A DNA stretch of 39,566 nucleotides, taken from assembly GCA_021812985.1 (NCBI GenBank), contig JAKAMG010000028.1:1-39566 (forward strand), in the 5' to 3' direction. Source of the stretch: Bacteroidota bacterium. GTDB taxonomy: Bacteria > Bacteroidota > Ignavibacteria > Kryptoniales > JAKASW01. This document shows, piece after piece, positions 1 through 8,699 of this stretch. Under the pieces are notes generated by a model. The model saw nothing but the letters and a program-made list of their open reading frames with translations. It did not search any database and was not told the DNA's origin. The position numbers were made by a program, and so were the translations under genes. Positions within the stretch are counted from its first letter, which is position 1. Each line of letters opens with the position of its first letter.

Positions 1-1896
1 GCCCGCATGGGATGGTGGGTGAACGCGAGGTTCGGCATGTTCATCCATTGGGGAATCTATGCCATACCCGCGAAAGGGGAATGGTACATGAACACCGGGC
101 ACGTACCGCGAGCCCAGTATGAGAAGTATGCCGACCAGTTCGACCCGACGGACTTCAACGCCGATGCCTGGGTGAAGGCCGCGCGTGATGCGGGAATGAA
201 ATACCTCGTGATCACGTCGAAACACCATGACGGGTTCTGCATGTTCAACACGAAGGCCACCGACTACAACGTTGTGAAGGCCACGCCATGGCACAAGGAC
301 CCGCTTAAGGCGCTGAGCGAGGCGTGCCGGAAATACGGCGTGCGCTTCTGCGTCTACTATTCGATCATGGACTGGCACAGCCCTTATCAGGGCGCAAGCC
401 AGCCGAGTACTGTTCGTCCGACTTACAATCCCACCCATTTCAAACCGGGCGATAAGGCGAAGTACATCGCCTATATGAAGACTCAGCTCAAGGAGCTCGT
501 CACCCAGTATCATCCCGGCCTCATCTGGTTTGACGGCGGATGGATGGAAGGTTGGACGAGCAAGGACGGAAAGGACATCTACAACTACCTGAGAAAGCTC
601 GATCCAAAGTTGATCGTCAACAACCGAGAGGGCGGGGCGGGAGACTACGAGACGCCGGAACAGCAAATACCGCCGAACGGAATACCCGGACATGACTGGG
701 AAACCTGCATGACCATTAACGATGACTGGGGCTTCGACGCCACGGATTTCAACTTCAAGTCTTCTCAGACCCTTATTCGTAATCTCATCGACATAGCGAG
801 CAAGGGGGGAAATTACCTCCTGAACGTCGGTCCGACGGCGAAAGGGGTCATCCCGCAGGCAGAGGTCGGCCGCCTCGATACGATGGGTACGTGGCTGAAG
901 GCGAACGGGGAGGCGATCTACGGCTCGACCGCGAGTCCATTCACGACTCAGCTTCCCTGGGGGAGATGCACTCAGAAGCCGGGTAAGTTGTTCCTCGAAG
1001 TCTTTGACTGGCCGAAAGACGGCCGACTCGTGCTCAACGGCGTTTACAATCTGCCGGCCCGTGCGTTTGTCCTGTCCGACAAGAAGAGGACGCCGCTCAA
1101 GGTCGGGAAAGAAGGCGACGCGCTGGTCGTGACGGTTCCTGAAGAAATGCCGGACAACATCTGCACTGTCGTCGAACTCGCCTTCAGGGGGAAACCGGAG
1201 GTCTACAACCAGCCCACGATCGGTCCCGACTTGAAGGAATTTTTGAAGACCATAGACTTCACCGTCAGCCAGACGCGTGGCGCGCAGATACGTTACACGC
1301 TGGACGGTGCACAGCCGACGGATCATTCGCCGATCTACTCGCGACCAGTGAGGATAGACACGACAACGCTCGTCTCCGCCCAGTATTTCCGCGGGGGGAA
1401 GCCGGTGAGTGGGGTCACGCAGGCCACTTTCACACAGGTCGAGCCACAGCCGGCCGTGTGCGATTCGAACGATACAGCTGGGATTGACTACCGGTATTAC
1501 ACAGGGCAGTGGACAGAGGTTCCTGACTTCAGCGCGCTCAACGCGGCGCACAGCGGTGTGCTCCCCTCGATAACCTTCCCTCCGGGGAGCGCTCTCGAAA
1601 ATTTCGGCGTGGAGTATACGGGGGTCATTAAAGTCCCGGCAGACGGTGTTTACACATTTTATATCGCATCCGACGATGGGAGCATGTTGTACGTGGGCGA
1701 CCGCGTCATAATCGACGACAACGGCCTGCACGGCGCCACCGAGAAGAGCGGAACAGCCGCCCTTTCGAAGGGCGCTCACCCGATACGAATCGAGTATTTT
1801 CAGGCGACAGGAGGAAGTGAACTTACGGTCATGTACAGCGGGCCGGGAATAAAGAAGCAGGTCATTCCGGCGGCTGTTCTTTTCCATTCGAGATAA
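1..1896 (+). CDS. Alpha-L-fucosidase, GH29 (5'-truncated)
   Basis: The reading frame is open to the left edge of the window, so the true start lies upstream; numbering here is from the Met at position 7. The GH29 signature is clear: the FGMFIHWG strand near residues 9-16, the SKHHDGF motif at 71-77, and GLIWFDGG at 171-178, in which Asp176 matches the family nucleophile. After the barrel (to about 330) come a chitobiase C-terminal-like beta domain (about 410-480, containing IRYTLDG) and a PA14-type domain (about 495-629, containing YTFYIASDDGS), likely for carbohydrate binding. The protein should release terminal alpha-L-fucose from glycans. A signal peptide would lie outside the window, so export cannot be checked. 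It converges with phr across a hairpin. The family call is firm; the exact linkage is unknown. Confidence 0.93.
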   Translation, partial: ARMGWWVNARFGMFIHWGIYAIPAKGEWYMNTGHVPRAQYEKYADQFDPTDFNADAWVKAARDAGMKYLVITSKHHDGFCMFNTKATDYNVVKATPWHKDPLKALSEACRKYGVRFCVYYSIMDWHSPYQGASQPSTVRPTYNPTHFKPGDKAKYIAYMKTQLKELVTQYHPGLIWFDGGWMEGWTSKDGKDIYNYLRKLDPKLIVNNREGGAGDYETPEQQIPPNGIPGHDWETCMTINDDWGFDATDFNFKSSQTLIRNLIDIASKGGNYLLNVGPTAKGVIPQAEVGRLDTMGTWLKANGEAIYGSTASPFTTQLPWGRCTQKPGKLFLEVFDWPKDGRLVLNGVYNLPARAFVLSDKKRTPLKVGKEGDALVVTVPEEMPDNICTVVELAFRGKPEVYNQPTIGPDLKEFLKTIDFTVSQTRGAQIRYTLDGAQPTDHSPIYSRPVRIDTTTLVSAQYFRGGKPVSGVTQATFTQVEPQPAVCDSNDTAGIDYRYYTGQWTEVPDFSALNAAHSGVLPSITFPPGSALENFGVEYTGVIKVPADGVYTFYIASDDGSMLYVGDRVIIDDNGLHGATEKSGTAALSKGAHPIRIEYFQATGGSELTVMYSGPGIKKQVIPAAVLFHSR

Positions 1897-1934
1897 TAAA
1901 ACCGGAACCCCAAGTTAAGTCAGATTTCCCGTGG

Positions 1935-1962
1935 CGTGATCGCGGTTCGGACCGCTGTCACG
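1935..1962. terminator. Bidirectional hairpin between convergent genes
   Basis: A strong imperfect palindrome lies between the convergent fucosidase and phr genes. The outer arms are CGTGA (1935-1939) and TCACG (1958-1962), then a 2x2 mismatch, inner arms GCGGT (1942-1946) and ACCGC (1951-1955), and a TCGG tetraloop. No long T-run follows on either strand, so it is a weak intrinsic terminator at best, but its position between two 3' ends supports that role. Confidence 0.5.
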
Positions 1963-1984
1963 TCCATCGGGGTCTGGCCTCGAA

Positions 1985-3472
1985 TCACTTTCTTCGTTTG
2001 ATAGATCCGATCGTTTCCGGCGCTCTATTGGCGTCCTTCACCGAATAGTAGGCTCGCTTGAACGACGCCGCAGCTTCGCGGTGGTCAACAATTGGAGCAG
2101 GGTAGTCCTTTCCTATCAATACCCCTGATTCACCCTGTAAAGCGGGGCCCATCTTCCACGGCTCGAATATGAATTTGGCCGGAACGTTCCTGAGTTCTGG
2201 GATCCATTTCCTGATGTATTTGCCTTCCGGATCGTACCTCTCGGCCTGAAGTGTCGGGTTGAATATTCTGAGCGGTTTCGGATCGACGCCCGTGGATGCG
2301 GACCACTGCCAGCCGCCGACGTTCGAAGCCTTTTCTATGTCGAGAAGCTTTGTGGCGAAGTATTTCTCCCCCTCTCTCCAGTCCGTCAGGAGATCCTTGG
2401 TCAGGAACGACGCGACTACCATCCGAACACGGTTGTGCATCCATCCGGTCCGGTTCAACTGCCTCATTCCGGCGTCCACCAAAGGAAAACCGGTCCGCCC
2501 CTCCTTCCAGGCCTTGAAGACGGAGCCGTCCGTATTCCATTTCATCGAGTCGAATTCCCTCCGGTAATTACCTCCTGCTGTAAGAGGGAAATGGTACAGC
2601 ACGGCCGTATAGAATTCGCGCCAGATAAGCTCACTCAGGTATTTGTCCCCAAAGTCCCTCCGCCCAGTGCGGAGCGCTGCCGATAACAGGTCCGCGTACA
2701 TTCTGACCGGCGATATGCAACCGAACCTGAGGTAGGGGGACATCATGCTGGTGCCGTCGATGGAAGGAATATCCCGCGATTCGCCGTAGCCCGCCAGCGC
2801 CGTGCCGAGAAATTGTTCCCACCTTGACTTCGCGTTCGTCTCACCTCCGCGGACGGCGGGACTTTGTATTTCGACCTTCCGGCCGATGGAGGAAGCTCCA
2901 GGAATGTCATCGGATCGGAGATGGGGTGTCACGAACCTGGCCGGCCGCCCGACCGGCGTCGGTTTGGAAAGTGTCTTCCATTTCGCCGCGTAGGGGGTAA
3001 ACACAGCGTAGGTTCCACCGCCCGTCGTCAGGACCTCGTCAGGAGCATGGATGACGACGTCTTTGAACGAGCTGACGGAGATCCCTTTAGATTGCAGGAA
3101 ATTAGCCGCGTTACTATCCCTCTCGAGGGCCGACGGTTCGTAGTCCCTGTTGAAGAAACAAAAGATGGGTGCGGCCTCGGCAATTATGCTTGAGAACACC
3201 TCCAGGAGTCTCCCTTTCCTCACTATAAGCCGGCCGCCAAGCTTCTTTAGATTCTCATCAAGGTCGCGGAGAGCCTCTGCCTGGAAATCGAACACCGCGC
3301 CATCGCTCGGAATGCCGGCTATCAGGTCGCTGTCGACGACGAAAAGGGGAATGACCGGCAGGCCGGTGGCTACCGCGCTATGAAAGGCGGGATTGTCAGC
3401 GACCCGAAGGTCTCGCCTGAACCAGCAGACTACCGGGCGCTGACTCGGCTCGTTCATTTTGTTCGCTGTCAT
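1985..3472 (-). CDS. phr: Deoxyribodipyrimidine photolyase (class I CPD type)
   Basis: This 495-residue protein uses blue light to split cyclobutane pyrimidine dimers in DNA. The N-terminal antenna-binding domain begins VVCWFRRDLRVADN (14-27). The C-terminal FAD domain holds WMHNRVRM (344-351) and NVGGWQWSASTG (384-395). By alignment to E. coli PhrB from memory (offset +6), the electron-transfer Trp triad is intact (Trp312, Trp365, Trp388), as are substrate-stacking Trp284, Trp390, and Asn384, the flavin-N5 residue of photolyases, which argues against a cryptochrome. It is the last gene of the minus-strand operon. Its ATG overlaps the crtZ stop (ATGA); a second Met at residue 6 is an alternative start. 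Light induction is expected from the upstream B12-type regulator. Confidence 0.95.
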   Translation of the reverse strand: MTANKMNEPSQRPVVCWFRRDLRVADNPAFHSAVATGLPVIPLFVVDSDLIAGIPSDGAVFDFQAEALRDLDENLKKLGGRLIVRKGRLLEVFSSIIAEAAPIFCFFNRDYEPSALERDSNAANFLQSKGISVSSFKDVVIHAPDEVLTTGGGTYAVFTPYAAKWKTLSKPTPVGRPARFVTPHLRSDDIPGASSIGRKVEIQSPAVRGGETNAKSRWEQFLGTALAGYGESRDIPSIDGTSMMSPYLRFGCISPVRMYADLLSAALRTGRRDFGDKYLSELIWREFYTAVLYHFPLTAGGNYRREFDSMKWNTDGSVFKAWKEGRTGFPLVDAGMRQLNRTGWMHNRVRMVVASFLTKDLLTDWREGEKYFATKLLDIEKASNVGGWQWSASTGVDPKPLRIFNPTLQAERYDPEGKYIRKWIPELRNVPAKFIFEPWKMGPALQGESGVLIGKDYPAPIVDHREAAASFKRAYYSVKDANRAPETIGSIKRRK

Positions 3473-3930
3473 TTCTGTGCAAAGGTGCTTGTGCCGAAAT
3501 ATCTGACGGGTACCATGAACAGAAATCCGAAATTTCCCCTTCCCCTGTGGTGGTCGAGATGCGCCTCTATAATCGAATTCAAATATTTGTTCCTGTATCC
3601 TCCGAGAATGCTAAGGCGCTGATGCACGACAATATCGTGGAACCAGAAATAAGCGAGGCCGTACATGGCTATGCCAAGACCGGCGAAGAAAACCAGGCTG
3701 AAACCGTCGGAGGCCCCGATCGATATAAGGGCGATGCTCGGGAGGGCGAAGAAAAGGGCGAAGAGATCGTTCCGTTCCAGCTTTTTGTGATCGGGCATAT
3801 GGTGGTCCCTGTGTAGCACCCATAGGAATCCGTGCATCACGTACTTGTGAGTCGCCCAAGCCATGAATTCCATGAATAGAAAGAAGAACAGCACGACTCC
3901 TGTCCTCAAAAGAATATCTGTAATGTCCAT
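3469..3930 (-). CDS. crtZ: Beta-carotene 3-hydroxylase, CrtZ type
   Basis: A 153-residue membrane di-iron hydroxylase. The histidine clusters of the CrtZ/fatty-acid-hydroxylase family are all present: His28-x4-His33, His40-x2-His43-His44, His98-x4-His103 and His124-x2-His127-His128. Hydrophobic stretches at about 8-25, 51-70 and 77-95 are the likely membrane segments. It should add 3-hydroxyls to beta-carotene, giving beta-cryptoxanthin and zeaxanthin. The frame is open further upstream, but that extension runs antisense-like through the crtB end and has no family resemblance. The ATG at 3930 has an AGGAGA ribosome site about 7 bases ahead and starts at the first family residues. Its stop overlaps the phr start. 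A 118-bp gap to crtB, the largest in the operon, holds an inverted repeat. Confidence 0.92.
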   Translation of the reverse strand: MDITDILLRTGVVLFFFLFMEFMAWATHKYVMHGFLWVLHRDHHMPDHKKLERNDLFALFFALPSIALISIGASDGFSLVFFAGLGIAMYGLAYFWFHDIVVHQRLSILGGYRNKYLNSIIEAHLDHHRGRGNFGFLFMVPVRYFGTSTFAQK

Positions 3931-3956
3931 AAAGATTCTCCTTGTTAAAGATGTTC

Positions 3957-3988
3957 CATCAAACAAATCCCGCCCGGGCCGTTTGATG
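3957..3988. repeat. Perfect 8-bp inverted repeat between crtB and crtZ
   Basis: CATCAAAC (3957-3964) and GTTTGATG (3981-3988) are exact inverted copies around a 16-base GC-rich loop that itself contains the palindrome GCCCGGGC. It sits in the only sizeable gap of the operon, about 27 bases upstream of the crtZ start. It could be an mRNA-stability or attenuation hairpin, or a protein-binding site. No T-run follows, so simple termination is unlikely. Confidence 0.5.
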
Positions 3989-4048
3989 CCCTCGTCCGGC
4001 TTATGCTCTGCACATGTTCCGAACCGAAAGCTGGCAGGGGCCCGCCCT

Positions 4049-5008
4049 TCAGTACAAATCGAACCCCTTTGTCTGTCCGCTAAGGAGCTCCCCGGGACGC
4101 GTCTCCGCCCTGCGAGGGAGGAGTGAGGCAACCCTGTTCTGGACCATGATTGATAATTTTTTCGGTGTCGCCACGACTGCCCTCGAGGAGAATACGTCGT
4201 AGCCCCTGGCTTCAATCGTGTCCAGAATAGAAGCGTAAATTTTCGCGGCCGCCCTGATCGATGGGCGCCCTGATTTTGACAGGAGCTCTATCCCTCTTTC
4301 GGCATCCTTGTAATAACCCCTCGCCCTCTCAATCTCATATTTCATGAGACCTATGAAGTTCTCATTGATGTTGCCGTTCGCGATGTCGGCGCGCGTGACG
4401 CCAAACCGCCCCATGTCATCTTCGGGCAGGAATATTTTGCCATGCAACTGCCAGTCTTCGTTAATGTCGCGCAGAATGTTCGTGATCTGCATGGCTATCC
4501 CCAGGGACTCCGCATGCTGGAAAGCGGATCCGTCGCTGTACCCGATTATGTAAGTCATCATCACGCCGACAACGGACGCGACCTGGTAACAGAATTTGCG
4601 GAGCGAAATGAAATCGGGATAGGAGGCGGTCAGGAGGTCGGACTGGACCCCGTCGATCAGCTCGAGCGGAAGTCCAATCGGGATTCCTTTGTCCAGGGCC
4701 ACATTGACGAATGCGTTCATTATAGGGTTCTGTGACTCGCCGCTCTTGTAGGCGAACCTCAACTCTTCGCGCCAATGTTCGAGTTCCTGCACGATCTCAT
4801 CGGTGCTCCTTTGCCTTGGAGAGTCGCCGATGTTGTCTGTGTATCGGCAGAAACCGTATAGCGCGAAGACGTCACGCCTCAGGCGGGATGGCATTAAAAA
4901 GGTCGAAAGGTAGAAGCCTTTCGAGAAGGTCTTCGTCATCTCGCGTGACATCTTCAGCGACAGCTTCAAATGCTGTAGCCTGTCCGAATTCGGCGAAGCG
5001 TAACTCAT
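4049..5008 (-). CDS. crtB: Phytoene synthase
   Basis: A 319-residue trans-isoprenyl diphosphate synthase of the squalene/phytoene class, condensing two geranylgeranyl diphosphates to phytoene, the first committed step of C40 carotenoids. Both Mg-binding aspartate motifs are visible: DNIGD (58-62) and DINED (181-185), the latter in the NILRDINEDW context typical of CrtB. The start at 5008 was chosen because its ATG overlaps the crtI stop (ATGA) and is preceded by GAGGAGGA at a good distance; the upstream in-frame extension lies wholly inside crtI. Squalene and dehydrosqualene synthases share the motifs, but adjacent crtI, crtY and crtZ favour phytoene. No geranylgeranyl diphosphate synthase gene is present in the window. 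Confidence 0.94.
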   Translation of the reverse strand: MSYASPNSDRLQHLKLSLKMSREMTKTFSKGFYLSTFLMPSRLRRDVFALYGFCRYTDNIGDSPRQRSTDEIVQELEHWREELRFAYKSGESQNPIMNAFVNVALDKGIPIGLPLELIDGVQSDLLTASYPDFISLRKFCYQVASVVGVMMTYIIGYSDGSAFQHAESLGIAMQITNILRDINEDWQLHGKIFLPEDDMGRFGVTRADIANGNINENFIGLMKYEIERARGYYKDAERGIELLSKSGRPSIRAAAKIYASILDTIEARGYDVFSSRAVVATPKKLSIMVQNRVASLLPRRAETRPGELLSGQTKGFDLY

Positions 5009-6498
5009 TTCGTGTCCTCCTCTATCCTTTTCGCGGCCAATGAACCCGAAATAATCACCATCGGGATCCCATTGCCGGGTGTCGTGCTCGCGCCGGCGAA
5101 GTAGACGTTGCCGAGCGTCTTCGAACGATTCTGCGGCCTGAAGTAGGCCGACTGGAAAAATGAATGGCTCAGTCCGAACGCGGACCCCTTCCACAGGTTG
5201 TATTCGCTTGCCCAGTCGTTTGGCGTGAACGTCTTCTCGTAAACTATATGTTCCCTTATGTCCGTCATGCCGAGCCGCTCGGACATCTTGTCGAGTATCT
5301 TTTCTCTGAAGGCCGGCTCATCCCTTGTCCAGTCGACGTTATCGGTCTTGTGTGGAACAGGCACAAGGACGTATATCGAATCGCTCCCCTCAGGCGCCAG
5401 GGAGGGATCAGACCTGTTAGGAACGCAAACATAGAATGCCGGGTCGTCAGGAAGTACCCGACGTTCAAATATGTCGTCAAGATTGAACTTGTAGTCCGAG
5501 GAGAAAACGACGTTGTGGTGAAGAAGGTTGCTGTACTGTTTGTCCACACCGAGGTACATCATGTAGGCTGAGGAGGACGATTTAAGCTCGCCGTTCTGGG
5601 GAACGAGGTTCTTTTTTGGCGCTTCTCCGAGGAGCGTCTCGTAAGCGTAAGGGAGATCGGCGTTCACGAGGAACAGATCGAAGGTCTCGCTCTTTTCGCC
5701 GTTGATAGTAAGAGATGTCGCCTTGTCGCCATCCTTGTCGATCTTCGTGACTTCCGAGTTGTATCTGAACTTGACACCATACTCTTTCGCGACCTTTTCG
5801 AGGCTCTCGACGATTTTGTACATGCCTCCCATCGGGAAGTAAATACCCTCGCCACTTTCCATGTAGGTCACGACTCCGTAGACGGAGGGCGCCTCGAAGG
5901 GGGAAATGCCGAGGTACATTGTCTGAAAGCTGAAGAGCATTCTCAGGCGTTCATCTTGGAAATAGCTGCTGACTCTGCTGTAAAGCGATCCGAGCATCTT
6001 CAGCGATGCGAGGTAATAGAGCGACTTCGGATTTATGAAATCAGACAGCCTCCTGTAATTGCGGTCGACGAAGTTCGGTATGGTGAGCCTGTAGAGCTTA
6101 GAGAGATAGCTGAAGAAACTCAGGTATCTTTCGATTTCCGCCTCATTCTTCAGCTTGTCCCTAATTTCCTTTGTCATGAGGGCAATGTTCGTGCTCGAGT
6201 TGAATTCGGTGCCATCCGAATAGTAGACCCGATAACTCGGCTCGAGAAGCTTCAACTCCATGTAATCGTTCAGGTCCCTGTCCAGCTCCTTGAAGAGCTT
6301 CTTCATCGAACTCAGCATGAGGAGAAGCGTCGGCCCAGTGTCAAAAGTAAATCCCTGAGGGGTCGAAAGCCGGTTGACTCTGCCGCCGGGGGTGGCGTTC
6401 TTCTCGAGGACCGTCACGTCAAAACCTTTCTTGGCGAGAAGAGCCGCCGCCGAGAGGCCGGCGAGCCCCGCGCCTATTACCGCTACCTTCTTCTTCAT
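5005..6498 (-). CDS. crtI: Phytoene desaturase, CrtI family
   Basis: A 497-residue FAD-dependent desaturase. The N-terminal dinucleotide-binding motif ([10 protein letters not shown], residues 8-17) leads into [10 protein letters not shown], and the C-terminal FAD motif with [14 protein letters not shown] is the CrtI hallmark. In a pathway with crtB, a split lycopene cyclase and crtZ, the likely product is lycopene after four desaturations; the number of steps cannot be read from sequence. The start at 6498 overlaps the folE stop (ATGA) and fits the family N-terminus ([11 protein letters not shown]); the longer frame lies inside folE. The related CrtD, CrtN and CrtO enzymes are less likely in this context. 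Confidence 0.94.
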   Translation of the reverse strand: MKKKVAVIGAGLAGLSAAALLAKKGFDVTVLEKNATPGGRVNRLSTPQGFTFDTGPTLLLMLSSMKKLFKELDRDLNDYMELKLLEPSYRVYYSDGTEFNSSTNIALMTKEIRDKLKNEAEIERYLSFFSYLSKLYRLTIPNFVDRNYRRLSDFINPKSLYYLASLKMLGSLYSRVSSYFQDERLRMLFSFQTMYLGISPFEAPSVYGVVTYMESGEGIYFPMGGMYKIVESLEKVAKEYGVKFRYNSEVTKIDKDGDKATSLTINGEKSETFDLFLVNADLPYAYETLLGEAPKKNLVPQNGELKSSSSAYMMYLGVDKQYSNLLHHNVVFSSDYKFNLDDIFERRVLPDDPAFYVCVPNRSDPSLAPEGSDSIYVLVPVPHKTDNVDWTRDEPAFREKILDKMSERLGMTDIREHIVYEKTFTPNDWASEYNLWKGSAFGLSHSFFQSAYFRPQNRSKTLGNVYFAGASTTPGNGIPMVIISGSLAAKRIEEDTK

Positions 6499-7157
6499 TG
6501 GTTTTGGCCCCTTAACGAGTTGAAAAACCGGGCCTGCATGTTCGGGTCGTGCTCGAACGCGCCGGTGAAATATGTCGTGGCCGTGGTCGAGTTCTGTTTC
6601 TCGACACCCCGCATCATCATGCACATGTGGGACGCGTCAGCGGCAACCGCGACTCCCTTGGGGTGAAGTGTCTCTTCGATAACGTCCGCGATTTGTTTCG
6701 TCAGCCTTTCCTGGACCTGAAGCCTCCTTGCCAGTGCGTCGACGGCGCGCGGTATCTTGCTGAGACCCACTATCTTACCGTCCGGAATGTAGGCCACGTG
6801 GACCTTCCCGAAGAAGGGGAGGAGGTGATGCTCGCATAGCGAGTAGAACTCGATGTCCTTAACCAGCACCATGCTGTCGAAGTCTTCCTCGAAGACCGCG
6901 GCCTTGAGAAGTTCCGCCGCGTCTGTCTCGTATCCGCTTGTGAGAAAGTTCCATGCCTTCGCCGCGCGTTGAGGAGTCTTAAGAAGCCCCTCGCGGTGCA
7001 CGTTCTCGCCCGCCTGTATAATGAGGTCACGGTAACTTGCCTTCGCGATCTCCAGCCCCGAGTCTGATTCCATCTCGTCCGCCGTGATTGTATCTGTAAT
7101 GAACGGCTTGTAACCGTTCACGTTGTTTCTCCCAAGTGAGATTGGGTAGGTGTTCAT
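6495..7157 (-). CDS. folE: GTP cyclohydrolase I
   Basis: A 220-residue FolE converting GTP to 7,8-dihydroneopterin triphosphate, the entry to pterins and tetrahydrofolate. Zn ligands are in place: Cys108 and His111 in CEHHLLPF, and Cys179 in SHMCMMMRG. The active-site region GLSKIPR (131-137) is intact. The ATG at 7157 follows an AAAGGG site and the crtYd stop by two bases; the longer frame overlaps crtYd and looks spurious. Having folE inside a carotenoid/photolyase operon is unusual for a housekeeping gene but matches known LitR/CarH light regulons, where folE is induced with photolyase. Supply of the methenyl-tetrahydrofolate antenna is one explanation (inference). Confidence 0.95.
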   Translation of the reverse strand: MNTYPISLGRNNVNGYKPFITDTITADEMESDSGLEIAKASYRDLIIQAGENVHREGLLKTPQRAAKAWNFLTSGYETDAAELLKAAVFEEDFDSMVLVKDIEFYSLCEHHLLPFFGKVHVAYIPDGKIVGLSKIPRAVDALARRLQVQERLTKQIADVIEETLHPKGVAVAADASHMCMMMRGVEKQNSTTATTYFTGAFEHDPNMQARFFNSLRGQNQ

Positions 7158-7159
7158 GA

Positions 7160-7450
7160 TTATCCCTTTCTGTTTAAAAATTCGTATATGGAAATGGTCG
7201 AAGTCACAAGCGAAAATCCGTATATGAAGTCTTCGACCGGAATTGAAAAAAATCTTATGTCCACCATCTCGGCCGGATTGTATGTGACCACCGGCAGGGC
7301 AGTGAGAACGCCGTTGCAAATCAAAAAACCGATTGTCATGAATCCGATGAATCTTAGGAAATGGCGCGTGGTCACAACCCTCGTCCGCAGTATGAATAGG
7401 TCGAGCGTGACGGTGACAATTGCAGACAACGCCGTAGGGAGCGTGTACAT
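7160..7450 (-). CDS. crtYd: Lycopene cyclase subunit, CrtYd-like
   Basis: A 96-residue polytopic membrane protein with three hydrophobic helices and the lycopene-cyclase domain motif Pro71-Val-Glu73-Asp74 after a YNPAEMV segment. It pairs with the preceding crtYc; in actinobacteria and Myxococcus two such half-proteins form the active heterodimeric cyclase that is fused in fungi and archaea. The ATG at 7450 shares one base with the crtYc stop; a GTG at 7453 directly before it, with an AAAGGA site, is an equally possible start. Ring type cannot be told from sequence, but crtZ in the operon favours beta-ends. Confidence 0.85.
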   Translation of the reverse strand: MYTLPTALSAIVTVTLDLFILRTRVVTTRHFLRFIGFMTIGFLICNGVLTALPVVTYNPAEMVDIRFFSIPVEDFIYGFSLVTSTISIYEFLNRKG

Positions 7451-7767
7451 CACTTGCGTCCTTTCCTCTTTTCAGTCGCTTCCCAAACGAGTATCGAAGT
7501 TACGGGCACCGAGACGAAGAAGATTAACTCCTCTATCGGGAGCCCGGCGATTCGCAGACCTGTGACGTATTCCGGATTGAAGCCCCAGACATTTCCCCGC
7601 ACGGCAAAGACGTCCCAGACCGCGAAGACTGTCAGGACCAGGGCTGTGGAAAGTGCTATCGACTTGCGATGTTCCCTCAGCCCGAGCCGCCGGTCGTTCA
7701 TCTCTGCCAGGAAGGGAACGAGGATGAACATGTCAACCGCGAGGTATGTGAAGTGCCCGAAGCTCAT
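7450..7767 (-). CDS. crtYc: Lycopene cyclase subunit, CrtYc-like
   Basis: A 105-residue membrane protein with three hydrophobic segments and the conserved acidic motif Pro77-Ile-Glu79-Glu80-Leu-Ile-Phe-Phe, typical of the CrtYc/CarR half-domain. Together with crtYd it should cyclise lycopene ends to beta-ionone rings in the cytoplasmic membrane. Its ATG overlaps the stop of the upstream SDR gene (ATGA), and its stop overlaps the crtYd start by one base, so the two halves are probably made in equal amounts by coupled translation. It ends in a basic tail (EKRKGRK). Confidence 0.85.
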   Translation of the reverse strand: MSFGHFTYLAVDMFILVPFLAEMNDRRLGLREHRKSIALSTALVLTVFAVWDVFAVRGNVWGFNPEYVTGLRIAGLPIEELIFFVSVPVTSILVWEATEKRKGRK

Positions 7768-8699
7768 GCGTGTGTTTGTCCCCCCGCCGGAAATATGTGC
7801 GTGATTGCCTCGTCGAGTTTCGCGTGTGAAAATGAGTATCCTTCCTCCAGAAGCCTGGCAGGGGCCACTTTCTGGCTCGGGAGTATGGTCTCTTCAGCCA
7901 TCTTTCCCATGCCAATTCTAAGAAAGAGTCCTGGGACGTGAACTATGGTCTTCCTTCCCAGAGCCCTTCCTATTTCCGAGCAAATATCGTCCATTCTAGC
8001 TGGGGTGGGGGAGACGAGGTTGTAAACGCCGGACGATGTGGGGTTATGAATGAGAAAGGCGATTGCCCCAATTGTATCATGATAGTGTATCCATGGCACC
8101 CACTGATCGCCGGAGCCGAGGACCGTACCTATATGGAGATTGTACGGCATTGCCAACTTTGGGAGCGCCCCGCCGTCAGATGAGAAGACGACGCCTGTCC
8201 TTATTATCACCCTGCGAGCACCAAGCGACTCGACATCTTTTGTCGAGTCTTCCCATTGTCCTGCCACGTCCGCCAGGAACCCTTCTCCTGGACAGGAGGA
8301 TTCTTCCAGGCTCTCTTCTCCCCTCGAGCCGTAATAACCCACGGCTGATGCCTGCACCACGAGTCCCGGCCTTCGGACCATTGATGATATGATGCCTGAG
8401 ACAAGCCTTCCCGCCTCCAGCCTGCTTTCGAGTATGCGTTGGCGCTTGGCCTTTGTCCAGAGAGATGACCCGATATTTTCGCCGGCGAGGTTGACGATGG
8501 CGTCGACGCCGCTCAGTTCGTGGGCAAGCTCCGTCTTATTCCGCCCGGCCAAACCGAGCGCGCGAACTTCGTCGCCGAATACCTCCCGCGCGTGGTCGAC
8601 GCTTCTGGATAACACAATCACTTCGTCTCCTCTTCCGCTCAGGAGCCGTGTCAGCCCTTTCCCTATGTATCCGGTTGCGCCGAGTATTGCGATTTTCAT
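7764..8699 (-). CDS. TIGR01777-type NAD(P)-dependent epimerase/SDR
   Basis: A 311-residue extended short-chain dehydrogenase homologue. The N-terminal cofactor loop is MKIAILGATGYIGKG (GxxGxxG), followed by VNLAGENIG and SAVGYYGSRG, both typical of the TIGR01777 (YfcH/SDR39U1) family; the C-terminal part (about 255-290) carries the family's PxFxLRxxxG-like segment as VPGLFLRIGMG. The reaction is not known. It starts with an ATGA overlap on the regulator gene. The same family recurs beside LitR-type regulators and photolyases in other bacteria, so a light- or DNA-damage-linked role is likely but undefined. Confidence 0.85.
   Translation of the reverse strand: MKIAILGATGYIGKGLTRLLSGRGDEVIVLSRSVDHAREVFGDEVRALGLAGRNKTELAHELSGVDAIVNLAGENIGSSLWTKAKRQRILESRLEAGRLVSGIISSMVRRPGLVVQASAVGYYGSRGEESLEESSCPGEGFLADVAGQWEDSTKDVESLGARRVIIRTGVVFSSDGGALPKLAMPYNLHIGTVLGSGDQWVPWIHYHDTIGAIAFLIHNPTSSGVYNLVSPTPARMDDICSEIGRALGRKTIVHVPGLFLRIGMGKMAEETILPSQKVAPARLLEEGYSFSHAKLDEAITHIFPAGGQTHA

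Noticed and set aside
3931-4215. N-terminal extension of crtZ by 95 codons
   Set aside because: The extension overlaps crtB and is unlike the CrtZ family, while the ATG at 3930 has a good ribosome site.
5009-5194. Upstream start for crtB
   Set aside because: The extra residues lie inside crtI. The ATG at 5008 overlaps the crtI stop and follows GAGGAGGA.
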